Shown piece after piece: positions 1-6,059 of a stretch of 6,573 bases of DNA (position 1 is the first letter of the stretch; every line of letters starts with the position of its first letter). The stretch covers positions 1-6,573 of the forward strand of contig JBBRDB010000151.1 in assembly GCA_038204345.1 (NCBI GenBank), written 5' to 3'. The position numbers were made by a program, and so were the translations under genes. The stretch comes from JAHJSA01 sp038204345. GTDB taxonomy: Bacteria > Actinomycetota > Thermoleophilia > RBG-16-64-13. Under the pieces are notes generated by a model. The model searched no databases, had not been told where the DNA came from, and saw only the letters and a list, made by a program, of their open reading frames with translations.

Positions 1-19
1 TTCTGGCGGGGCGCGCGCC

Positions 20-49
20 AAACCCCACCATGTGGGTTTTCTTTCTTTG
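20..49 (+). terminator. Hairpin with T-rich tail upstream of dctQ (terminator or attenuator candidate)
   Basis: AAACCC (20-25) pairs with GGGTTT (35-40). The stem can continue through C26-G33 and A27-T32 if T34 is bulged, giving a loop of about 3 bases. The tail TTTTCTTTCTTT (37-48) follows directly. This is the look of an intrinsic terminator or leaky attenuator reading rightward. In many TRAP operons the binding-protein gene dctP lies just upstream of dctQ, and a hairpin in the gap lowers expression of the membrane subunits. A dctP upstream is inferred, since the window begins too late to show it. Confidence 0.4.
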
Positions 50-52
50 TGT

Positions 53-87
53 GGGGGGGGGGGCGGGGCTATCCCCCCCGCCGCCCC
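53..87. other. Homopolymer-rich G/C stretch before dctQ
   Basis: A run of 11 G (53-63), then GGGG (65-68), is followed by a C-rich stretch (73-86) that can pair with it through a short CTAT-type loop. It could be a real GC hairpin in the dctQ leader. Runs this long are also where sequencing or assembly length errors occur, so the exact count of G is uncertain. Confidence 0.4.
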
Positions 88-121
88 AGCATCCACCATC
101 GCGTCCGGAGGACGGCCCCTG

Positions 122-625
122 ATGCACTACCTGGACAAGATCAACGACATGATCAACAAAGGCATGGCAGTGGTCGCCGGCGCGGCACTCGTCTGCATGA
201 TGTTCCTTACCGTGCTTGACGCGTTGCTCCGGGCTTTCGCGGAGCCGCTCACAGGTACCTTCGAGATGGTGAGTTGGCTGGCCGCCCTCACCGCCGCCTT
301 CTCACTCGGCTATACGCAACTCTACAAGCAGCACGTCTCCATCGATCTTCTTGTGAAGAAGCTCGGCGCCCGGGCCTGCTCTGCCGTCGAGGCGTTCGTG
401 CACCTCATATCCCTCGTGCTCTTCGGGGCCATCGCCTACAAGATGTTCACCTACGCAGGAACGGTGCGCGCCAGCGGTTCCCTGTCGGAGACGATGAAAG
501 TGGTCTACTACCCGTGGGTCTACTTGGTCGCCATCGGCTGCCTCGGGCTGGTCATCGCGCTCATCGCGGGTTTCATGCATTCCCTTCGTGAGTGCTTCCT
601 GCCCAAGACCACCGGCACCTGGTAG
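122..625 (+). CDS. dctQ: TRAP transporter small permease subunit (DctQ family)
   Basis: This 167-residue protein is the small membrane subunit of a tripartite ATP-independent periplasmic (TRAP) transporter. It works with DctM and an extracytoplasmic binding protein (DctP) to import organic acids using an ion gradient. Four hydrophobic segments are visible at about residues 15-37, 46-66, 86-109 and 131-154, the usual topology. Family signatures are a D-x-L-L-R end to helix 1 (33-37), a G-x-x-E before helix 2 (45-48), HVSIDLL (71-77), and YPWVYL at the start of helix 4. The ATG at 122 is chosen because GGAGG lies at 107-111. A GTG at 32 in the same frame would add 30 residues translated from the poly-G leader and has no support. 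The gene ends 6 bases before dctM, clearly in the same operon. Substrate specificity lies in DctP, which is outside the window. Confidence 0.93.
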   Translation: MHYLDKINDMINKGMAVVAGAALVCMMFLTVLDALLRAFAEPLTGTFEMVSWLAALTAAFSLGYTQLYKQHVSIDLLVKKLGARACSAVEAFVHLISLVLFGAIAYKMFTYAGTVRASGSLSETMKVVYYPWVYLVAIGCLGLVIALIAGFMHSLRECFLPKTTGTW

Positions 626-631
626 GCTGAA

Positions 632-1930
632 ATGAGTCCAACCACAGTCGCCATCCTCGGTATCGTCCTCATGTTCGTCCTCATGATGCTGCGCGTCCCT
701 GTGGCGTTCGCCATGCTGCTCGCCGGCGTCATCGGCAACGCGTATCTCCTCACCACGGATGTCTCTCTACACATCATGGCCACCAACGTATGGGGTCAGT
801 TCGCCTCATACAGCCTGAGCGTGGTCCCGCTCTTCGTCTTCATGGGTCAGATCACATTCCATTCCGGCGTGACCGAGAGATTGTTCAACGCCGCCCACAA
901 GTGGGTGGGACGCCTGCCGGGAGGTCTCGCCGCGACCACGATCCTCGCCAGCATGGGCTTCGCGGCCATCTGCGGATCGAACTCGGCCACGGCCGCCACC
1001 ATGGGCACGGTAGCTCTGCCGGAGATGAAGCGCTACAAGTACGACGGGGCTCTGAGCACAGGCGCGGTGGCCATAGGCGGCACCCTGGGTGTGGTCATCC
1101 CGCCCAGCGTGGTGCTCATCATCATCGCCGTGCAGACCGAACAGTCCATCGTGAAGTTGTTTCTGGCCAACATCATTCCCGGCGTCGTCCTCACGGCTCT
1201 GCTGCTCATGACCGTCTTCGCGGTGGCCTTCCGGAATCCCGCCCTCGGCCCTCCGGCGGAATCCTCCAGCTGGAAAGAGAAGTTCGTCTCGCTCGCAGGC
1301 GTCGTCGAAGCCATCGTCCTCTTCGCCCTGGTGATCGGGGGTCTGTACGCCGGTTGGTTCACGCCCACGCAGGCGGGCGCAGCCGGCGCCTTCGGGGCCA
1401 TCATCATCGGTTTTGCCCGCCGCACCCTCTCGCTGAAAGGCCTCCAATTGGCCATCGGAGAGACCCTCCGAACATCGGCGATGGTCGTCCTCCTCATCAC
1501 CGGTGCGGTGCTCTTCGGGAAGTTCCTCACGGTCACGCGCCTCCCGTTCGACCTGGCGGACTGGGCCACCGGGCTGCCCATCCCGCCCATCGGCATCCTG
1601 GGCGTCGTGGTCTTGATCTACCTGGTGGGCGGCGCCCTCATGGACGCCCTCGGGTTCCTGGTGGCCACCATCCCGATATTCTTCCCGCTGGCGGTCGCTC
1701 TCGGCTATGACCCCATCTGGTTCACCGTCGTGCTGACCCTGGTGACGACCATGGGCGCCGTGACCCCGCCGGTTGGCGTCAACGTCTACATCGTGAGCGG
1801 TCTGGCGCCGGATATCCCCATCCAGACCATCTTCCGGGGAGTGATGGTCTTCTTGATAGCGTACGTCGTGGTGCTGCTGCTGCTGGTCGTGTTCCCGCAA
1901 ATGGCACTCTTCCTGCCGAACTCGCTATGA
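632..1930 (+). CDS. dctM: TRAP transporter large permease subunit (DctM family)
   Basis: This 432-residue protein is the transport subunit of the TRAP system and carries the substrate path through the cytoplasmic membrane. Length and motifs are standard for DctM. They include RVPVAFAM (21-28), VPLFVFMG (65-72), ICGSNSATAATMG (113-125) followed by LPEMKRYKYD (129-138), GTLGVVIPPS (150-159), the region GGALMDALG (333-341), and MGAVTPPVGVN (374-384). The two Gly/Pro-rich re-entrant regions near 150-160 and 374-384 form the pseudo-repeated core of this family. Hydrophobic segments run through the whole chain, consistent with about a dozen transmembrane helices. Translation starts 6 bases after dctQ with only a weak AGG upstream (624-626), so it probably depends on coupling. 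The stop codon overlaps the ubiD start (ATGA, 1927-1930). Confidence 0.95.
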   Translation: MSPTTVAILGIVLMFVLMMLRVPVAFAMLLAGVIGNAYLLTTDVSLHIMATNVWGQFASYSLSVVPLFVFMGQITFHSGVTERLFNAAHKWVGRLPGGLAATTILASMGFAAICGSNSATAATMGTVALPEMKRYKYDGALSTGAVAIGGTLGVVIPPSVVLIIIAVQTEQSIVKLFLANIIPGVVLTALLLMTVFAVAFRNPALGPPAESSSWKEKFVSLAGVVEAIVLFALVIGGLYAGWFTPTQAGAAGAFGAIIIGFARRTLSLKGLQLAIGETLRTSAMVVLLITGAVLFGKFLTVTRLPFDLADWATGLPIPPIGILGVVVLIYLVGGALMDALGFLVATIPIFFPLAVALGYDPIWFTVVLTLVTTMGAVTPPVGVNVYIVSGLAPDIPIQTIFRGVMVFLIAYVVVLLLLVVFPQMALFLPNSL

Positions 1931-3471
1931 CGGCGTCCGGCTCTTCGAAGCCCAAGCCCACGACGAAAACCGCCAAGGCGAGGGCTGCCAAGACCAGCGC
2001 TGCTGAAGTCCGCGCTGAAACGTCCGCACCTGCCTCCCCCGCCGCGGGGGAGGCGACCGGGGCCGGCGTTGCAGCGACCGGGGCCGGCGTCGCGACGACC
2101 GTCGCCGATCTTGCGGGCCGCGGCCTCGACGACCTGCGGAACGTCGTGGGCCTGCTCGCCGACCGAGGAAGGCTCGTACGGGTGCGCACCTCCGTGGACC
2201 CCGAACTGGAGTTGGGCGGGGTGGCCCGTCGCTTCCACGGGGGCAAAGCCGTGGTCTTCGACAAGGTGAAGGGGAGCCGCTTTCCCGTCCTTACCGGCCT
2301 CTACTGGAACCGTGGCGCGCTCGCAGACGTGTTCGGCGTATCCGAGGAGCGCCTGCCCTTCTTGGTGGCCGACGCGGTCGCCCAATGGCAGCAGTCGCCG
2401 CTCGCCCCGGTGCTGGTGGACTCCGCCCCGGTCCAAGAAGTGATAGAGAAGAAGATCGACCTGGGCCGCTACCCGATCAGCCGTGTGGGTCTCGATGAAG
2501 GCGGGCCGTACATGACCGCCCCCGTCGTCATCGCCAAGGACCCGGACACCGGCGTCCGCAACGCCTGCATCGTCCGCTGGATGGTGACCGGCCGCGACCG
2601 ACTCGCCTTCCTCCTGGACATGGGCCGTCACCTGCGCGACTACTACGAGCGGGCAGAGGCCCGCGGCGAGCCTCTGCAGGTGACCATCAACGTCGGCGTG
2701 AACCCGGCCGTACACTTCGCCGCGGTCGTGCCACCCAGCGCCGCGCCCATCGACACCGACGAGTTGGGCATCGCCGGCCATCTCTTGGGCCGGCCGCTGC
2801 AACTGGTTCCCGGCCGCACGGTCGAGGTGGAGGGCGTGGCTTCCGCCCAGTTCATCCTGGAAGCCGAACTCCTGCCCCAGGTGCGAGAGCCGGAAGGGCC
2901 GGCGGCCGAAGTCACCGGCTACTACGCCGAGCGGGCCGACCGCTGGGTGGCCCGCGTCATCGGTATCACGCGGCGGGAGCAGCCTCTCTGGCACACGATC
3001 ATCCCCGGGCAAGAGGTCTACAACGCCGTGGGGCTGGTGGCCGAGGCCAGCATCTTCCGGCTGGTGTCGCGCCAGATCCCGGGTCTGCTCGGCGTGAGGC
3101 TTTCCTACGGGGGGTGCGGCTTCTACCACGCCGTGGTGAAGATGCAGAAGAGCGCAGAGGGCATGCAGAAGAACGCCATCCTAGCCACGTTCGGGGCCTT
3201 CCCCTCGCTCAAGCAGGTGACCGTGGTCGACGAGGACGTGGATATCCACGACCCCCAAGACGTCGAGTGGGCCATGGCCACACGCTTCCGGCCCGACCGC
3301 GACATCATCCTCATCCCCGAGGCACGAGGTCACGAACTCAACCCCATAACGGACGCCGGCATCGGGTGCAAGGTGGGCTTCGACGCGACGGCGCCGACGC
3401 CCCGCCCGTGGCGGTTCCAGCGGCTCGCATTCCAGCCGGTGGATCTGGCCGACTACGACATCGTCGAGTAG
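1927..3471 (+). CDS. ubiD: UbiD-family prenylated-FMN-dependent (de)carboxylase with low-complexity N-terminal extension
   Basis: This 514-residue UbiD-type enzyme is predicted to be cytosolic. The family uses prenylated FMN (made by UbiX) to decarboxylate or carboxylate aromatic and alpha,beta-unsaturated acids. By recalled comparison with fungal Fdc1, the metal and cofactor residues are present: N212 and R217 in NACIVR (Fdc1 N168/R173), H235 in GRHL (H191), and E279 in TDELG (E233). The catalytic glutamates are E323 and E328 in EGPAAE (E277/E282, usually EGPFGE, so here FG is replaced by AA). Further family blocks are GYY (331-333) and the end motif KVGFDATAP (482-490). Residues 1 to about 62 are a Lys/Ala/Pro/Thr-rich tail outside the enzyme fold. 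No in-frame ATG, GTG or TTG lies between the first codon and the core, so the tail is probably real. There is no ribosome site, and the ATGA overlap implies translational coupling to dctM. Substrate is unknown; the TRAP link suggests an imported organic acid. Confidence 0.93.
   Translation: MTASGSSKPKPTTKTAKARAAKTSAAEVRAETSAPASPAAGEATGAGVAATGAGVATTVADLAGRGLDDLRNVVGLLADRGRLVRVRTSVDPELELGGVARRFHGGKAVVFDKVKGSRFPVLTGLYWNRGALADVFGVSEERLPFLVADAVAQWQQSPLAPVLVDSAPVQEVIEKKIDLGRYPISRVGLDEGGPYMTAPVVIAKDPDTGVRNACIVRWMVTGRDRLAFLLDMGRHLRDYYERAEARGEPLQVTINVGVNPAVHFAAVVPPSAAPIDTDELGIAGHLLGRPLQLVPGRTVEVEGVASAQFILEAELLPQVREPEGPAAEVTGYYAERADRWVARVIGITRREQPLWHTIIPGQEVYNAVGLVAEASIFRLVSRQIPGLLGVRLSYGGCGFYHAVVKMQKSAEGMQKNAILATFGAFPSLKQVTVVDEDVDIHDPQDVEWAMATRFRPDRDIILIPEARGHELNPITDAGIGCKVGFDATAPTPRPWRFQRLAFQPVDLADYDIVE
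2032..2054 (+). other. Perfect 10-bp hairpin inside the ubiD 5' coding region
   Basis: The arm GCCTCCCCCG (2032-2041) is perfectly complementary to CGGGGGAGGC (2045-2054), with a 3-base loop CCG. It lies in codons 36-43 of ubiD (A-S-P-A-A-G-E-A). No T tract follows, so it is not a standard terminator. It may form a stable mRNA structure or be a small inserted palindrome. Confidence 0.7.
2053..2094 (+). repeat. 21-bp tandem repeat in the ubiD N-terminal tail
   Basis: The 17-mer GCGACCGGGGCCGGCGT occurs at 2053-2069 and again at 2074-2090, a period of 21 bases. It encodes two copies of the heptad ATGAGVA. Being a multiple of three it keeps frame, and it suggests expansion of the tail by slippage or duplication. 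Confidence 0.8.
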
Positions 3472-3473
3472 CC

Positions 3474-3504
3474 GACCCCGCGGCCACGTCTGCCGCCGCG
3501 GGTC
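3474..3504. terminator. GC-rich hairpin between convergent ubiD and dioxygenase genes
   Basis: GACCCCGCGGC (3474-3484) pairs with GCCGCGGGTC (3495-3504) over about 10 bp with one bulged C and a 10-base loop. It begins 3 bases after the ubiD stop and ends 19 bases before the stop of the convergent gene, so it could serve both strands. There is no T tract on either side, which weakens the case for classical intrinsic termination. Confidence 0.45.
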
Positions 3505-3523
3505 CTTGCCGGCGAAGCGCGCA

Positions 3524-4393
3524 TCAACCGAACTGCACGCAGCGGCGGCTCACGGTGCGATTTTCGAAACCCTCGATGGGGAAGCTCGCCGGATCGCCGC
3601 CCGCCGCGCCCGCCGCCACGAGAATCGGCCGGTAGTGTTCGGCGGTAGGGTGGCACCGTCGGGGCTCGGGTGCCAGAGTCGACCACTCGATCAGAGGAGT
3701 GCGATCGGCCTCCAGAAGGCGCTCGGTGATCCACTGGTCGAAGTCGAGCACGTAGCGCGGCGGCAGCGCTTCGTCGTCGTCGAACGACACACCGCGAAGA
3801 TCGTGCACAAGGTTCCCCGAGGCGAGAATGAACACGTCTTCGTCACGCAGCGGCGCCAGCCGTTCCCCCAACTCGTACAATTCAGCCTCACCCATGTTCG
3901 AGGGCATGGAAACTTGTAGGAGGGGCACGTCGGCGTCCGGCCACATCCTCAGCAGCGGGATCCACACTCCGTGGTCCACCGGGCGATCCGAACGGGCCAA
4001 GGGGAAGGACCCGGCGAGGAGATCACGCACCGTGACCGCCAAGTCGGGGGCTCCCGGCGCTGGATAGCGGAGACCGTACATCTCCGCAGGAAAACCCCAG
4101 AAATCGTAGAGCAACTCGTCGTGGCTCTCGGTGCTTCCCAGGACCACCGGGACGCCTTCCCAGTGAGCCGACACGACGAGGATCGCGGACGGTCGAGGGA
4201 GTGCCTCCGCCCATACTCGCCACAGCGCCCCCTTCCGTTCATCGAGGACGCTCATCGGATTCCCGTGACCGACGAAACCAACGGGAAAGCGCCCCGTCCG
4301 ACGATGCCTCGCTTCCCCGGCGTCCGACATCCCTGCGCCAGCGAACGCCGGACCTGGGTCCGACCCCGGCGCGGATTCCCTCGGCACCTGCAT
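3524..4393 (-). CDS. Class III extradiol ring-cleavage dioxygenase, DODA/YgiD type
   Basis: This is a LigB-superfamily protein of the 4,5-DOPA extradiol dioxygenase (YgiD) group, metal-dependent enzymes that cleave catechol rings with O2. Numbering from the ATG at 4396, the motifs in order are FVGHGNPMSVLD (H44), ILVVSAHWE (H78), YDFWGFPAEMY (97-107), DHGVWIPLLRMWPDADVP (H142), ASGNLVHDLRG (H198), and HPTAEHYRPI (H249, H254). By family comparison H44, H78 and H254 bind the metal, while H198 and H142 are near the active site. The start is uncertain. AAGGGAGG precedes a double ATG, with better spacing (6 bases) to 4393 than to 4396. The ATG at 4330 would give 268 residues, closer to the roughly 260 of E. 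coli YgiD, and would remove a Pro/Ala/Gly-rich leader. It stands alone, convergent with ubiD. The substrate (a catechol) cannot be read from sequence. Confidence 0.9.
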   Translation of the reverse strand: MQVPRESAPGSDPGPAFAGAGMSDAGEARHRRTGRFPVGFVGHGNPMSVLDERKGALWRVWAEALPRPSAILVVSAHWEGVPVVLGSTESHDELLYDFWGFPAEMYGLRYPAPGAPDLAVTVRDLLAGSFPLARSDRPVDHGVWIPLLRMWPDADVPLLQVSMPSNMGEAELYELGERLAPLRDEDVFILASGNLVHDLRGVSFDDDEALPPRYVLDFDQWITERLLEADRTPLIEWSTLAPEPRRCHPTAEHYRPILVAAGAAGGDPASFPIEGFENRTVSRRCVQFG

Positions 4394-4396
4394 CAT

Positions 4397-4494
4397 CCGC
4401 CTCCCTTTCCGCCAGCTTGGGTCACAGATCTACCCACGTCATCGCTCCGTGAAGCTACCGACTCGCGCGACACTGCCCTCGGTGGCGATGGCAA
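4397..4494. other. Non-coding 5' region of the dioxygenase gene
   Basis: This is the first part of a 474-base gap between divergent genes. The ribosome site for the minus-strand gene (AAGGGAGG on that strand) lies at its left edge. Farther right only weak minus-strand promoter-like hexamers are visible (TTCACG, 15 bases, TAGATC in the 4424-4450 area), too poor to call. No protein gene is supported here. Confidence 0.4.
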
Positions 4495-4723
4495 CGACCA
4501 CCCATGATCATACTGGTGGTCGCCGCTGTAGCGGGGAAACCCCACTACGGGCTACTCCTGGGACGTGCAGGAATCGGGCGGACCCACGCTTAAGCCGTAG
4601 GGCGAGCCGGCCTACGTTCAGGCCGAGACTTGGCACGGTCTCGAAAGGTCTCCGCACTGAAGTAACTGCCGGAGACGCGCCCATCAGACCAATCCAATTC
4701 GAGGTGCTCGAAAAGCCTGGTCT
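4495..4723 (+). ncRNA. Candidate structured RNA: series of seven inverted repeats (strand uncertain)
   Basis: Consecutive, non-overlapping complementary arms fill this region. They are CGACCACC/GGTGGTCG (4495-4502/4515-4522, 8 bp perfect); GTAG-C-GGGG with CCCC-A-CTAC (4528-4536/4540-4548, AAA loop, extendable to 4526/4550); TCCTG/CAGGA (4556-4560/4568-4572); CGTAGG/CCTACG (4596-4601/4611-4616); CGAGAC/GTCTCG (4624-4629/4638-4643); GTCTCCG/CGGAGAC (4648-4654/4670-4676); and AGACCA/TGGTCT (4686-4691/4718-4723), which encloses TTCGAG/CTCGAA (4698-4703/4707-4712, GTG loop). The only long reading frame across it is Arg/Pro-rich and resembles no family I recognise. It could be a leader RNA of the downstream hydrolase gene, an independent small RNA, or the RNA-bearing remnant of a mobile element. 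I match it to no named RNA class. Strand is given as + only because the next + gene lies downstream. Confidence 0.4.
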
Positions 4724-4792
4724 ACGTGCTCGTCACGGTGGGGCAGTACCTGAATCCGGCTCTGCGCGAGATGGACCGGCCACGATAGTATG

Positions 4793-4837
4793 TGCCCAGG
4801 TGCCCAGGTGCCCAGCCCCAGGCGCCCAGCCCCAGGC
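4793..4837 (+). repeat. Short tandem repeats just upstream of the hydrolase gene
   Basis: TGCCCAGG occurs at 4793-4800 and 4801-4808, then TGCCCAG at 4809-4815. From 4810 the 14-mer GCCCAGCCCCAGGC is repeated exactly (4810-4823 and 4824-4837). A 10-bp palindrome CAGGCGCCTG overlaps the end (4833-4842). The block ends about 30 bases before the start codon at 4871, inside the likely 5' leader. Copy number could vary by slippage. Confidence 0.85.
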
Positions 4838-4870
4838 GCCTGCCCAGCCCAGCAGTCCACGGAGGACGAT

Positions 4871-5668
4871 ATGAGCCGCATCACGGCCAACGGCATCGGA
4901 GTCACCTACGAACTGAGCGGCCTTCCGGACGCGCCGGTGGTCACGTTGAGTCACTCCCTCGCCACCGACCTGAGCATGTGGGACCCTCAGATGGCGGAAC
5001 TCAACGCGCGCTTCCGGGTCCTGCGCTACGACACCCGAGGCCACGGCGGTACCGACGCGCCGTCCGGCCCATACTCCCTGGAGCAGCTCGCCGACGATGT
5101 ACGCGCCCTGCTCGAGGCCCTTGCCATCGAGCGCACCCATTTCGTGGGGATATCCATGGGCGGCATGATCGGTCAGACTCTAGCCTTGGCACACCCACGG
5201 CTACTCGCGGGCCTCGTGCTCTGCGACACGTCGGCCTCGCTGCCGCCTGAGGCCGGCCGCATCTGGCACGAGCGCATCGAAGTCGCACTCACCGGCGGAA
5301 TGGAGGCTCACGTCGAGCCCACCATCAGCCGCTGGTTCACCCCCGGCTTCATCTCCGCGAGCCCCGACGCGGTTGACCCCGTCCGCGCCATGATCCGGGC
5401 CACCCCCGTGGACGGTTACATAGGATGCGCGGAGGCGATAAAGCGTCTGGATCTACTCGAGCACCTCGCCGACATCGCAAACCCCACCCTGGTGCTCGTG
5501 GGGGCCGAGGACCCAGGCACGCCGCTCGCAGCCGCCCACGCCATCCGGCAGCGCATCCCCGGCGCTGAACTCGTGGTGATCGAAGCAGCCTCACACCTCT
5601 GCAATATCGAGCAATCGGGGGCGTTCAACCGGGCATTGCTCGGATTCTTGGAGCGGCTCAGCCGGTGA
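4871..5668 (+). CDS. pcaD: Alpha/beta hydrolase, 3-oxoadipate enol-lactonase (PcaD)-like
   Basis: This 265-residue alpha/beta hydrolase most resembles PcaD, which opens beta-ketoadipate enol-lactone to beta-ketoadipate in the protocatechuate branch of aromatic catabolism. The nucleophile elbow is GISMGG with S95. The acid is D214 in GAEDPGTP and the base is H242 in ASHLCN, giving a complete Ser-Asp-His triad. SHSLATDLSMWDPQ (27-40) supplies the oxyanion region, and YDTRGHGGTDAP (53-64) is the usual strand-4 motif. VLCDTSA (116-122), IWHERIEVALTGGMEA (131-146) and RWF (154-156) in the cap recall PcaD. The start at 4871 has GGAGGA (4861-4866) at ideal spacing; the frame stays open upstream to 4790 but only through the tandem repeats. 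No other pca gene is adjacent, so a related ester or lactone hydrolase is possible. Its 3' end overlaps the convergent hicB by 11 bases. Confidence 0.85.
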   Translation: MSRITANGIGVTYELSGLPDAPVVTLSHSLATDLSMWDPQMAELNARFRVLRYDTRGHGGTDAPSGPYSLEQLADDVRALLEALAIERTHFVGISMGGMIGQTLALAHPRLLAGLVLCDTSASLPPEAGRIWHERIEVALTGGMEAHVEPTISRWFTPGFISASPDAVDPVRAMIRATPVDGYIGCAEAIKRLDLLEHLADIANPTLVLVGAEDPGTPLAAAHAIRQRIPGAELVVIEAASHLCNIEQSGAFNRALLGFLERLSR

Positions 5669-6059
5669 CCCCCGGGGCTTCGCGGTCAATACCGGAGTAG
5701 GCTACCCCTGGCAGGAACCGGTCTCCGTACCTACCTAGCCCTTCGGCCAGAAGACTCACTATCAAAGTGTTGAGCGAGACGCCTTCGTGGCGAGCGCGTA
5801 TCACTAGCATCTCGTGCATGGATACAGGGACGCGCATCCGGAACTGGCCGCTGAATGATGCCAGCTTCAGGGGCGAGGGAATCGGGCACCCGCTCTCTGC
5901 AAGCACTTCCACGAATACCTCTGCCGCCCGTGCCACCTCGCGAGCCGCCTCTTCAGCAGTGTCGCCGAGCGCACTCAAACCGGGGAGTTCGGGAACCGTT
6001 GCGACGTAGGCTTCATCCTCAGAACTCCACACCAGGTTGACCGCGTATTCGAAACGCAT
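5658..6059 (-). CDS. hicB: HicB-family antitoxin with C-terminal DNA-binding domain
   Basis: This 133-residue antitoxin is predicted to bind and neutralise HicA and to repress the operon. Residues 1-55 are the HicB partial RNase-H-like domain: MRFEYAVNLVWSSEDEAYVA, then VPELPGLSALGDTAEEA (22-38), the usual 'P-x-L-P-G-x-x-x-x-G-D-T-x-E-E-A' pattern. Residues 71-108 look like a ribbon-helix-helix (SGQFRMRVP, then MHEMLVIRARHEGVSLNTLI). The remaining tail to 133 is of no clear fold. The ATG at 6059 overlaps the hicA stop by one base (TGATG), and AAGGAG (6070-6065 on the minus strand) sits 5 bases away, so it is preferred over the GTG at 6062. Translation is thus coupled to hicA in the order toxin-antitoxin typical of HicAB. 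Confidence 0.92.
   Translation of the reverse strand: MRFEYAVNLVWSSEDEAYVATVPELPGLSALGDTAEEAAREVARAAEVFVEVLAESGCPIPSPLKLASFSGQFRMRVPVSMHEMLVIRARHEGVSLNTLIVSLLAEGLGRYGDRFLPGVAYSGIDREAPGVTG

Noticed and set aside
32..121. N-terminal extension of DctQ from a GTG at 32
   Set aside because: It would translate the hairpin tail and poly-G run, while a GGAGG site and normal DctQ length support the ATG at 122.
806..1900. Long minus-strand open frame opposite dctM
   Set aside because: Composition is His/Asp/Gln/Arg-rich with no family signature; it mirrors dctM codons in GC-rich DNA, while dctM itself has clear TRAP motifs.
1786..3129. 447-codon minus-strand open frame opposite ubiD
   Set aside because: No recognisable domain, and it lies opposite well-conserved UbiD blocks; it is a product of low stop density at high GC.
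3506..3919. Plus-strand open frame over the dioxygenase 3' half
   Set aside because: It is opposite conserved extradiol dioxygenase motifs and has no protein character of its own.
4495..4723. tRNA, tmRNA, RNase P RNA, SRP RNA, T-box or cobalamin riboswitch
   Set aside because: None of the conserved sequence blocks of these RNAs that I know is present.
4551..4760. Remnant of a TnpB-type transposase C-terminus with its guide RNA
   Set aside because: The idea fits the structured DNA, but I see no zinc-finger Cys pairs, no RuvC motif and no element ends, so it stays only a hypothesis under the structured-RNA finding.
4793..4842. CRISPR array
   Set aside because: Repeat units are 8 and 14 bp, directly abutting, with no unique spacers.
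4449..4874. 141-codon plus-strand open frame in the gap
   Set aside because: Arg/Pro-rich with no motif, starts without a good ribosome site, and runs through the tandem repeats; the inverted-repeat structure explains this DNA better.
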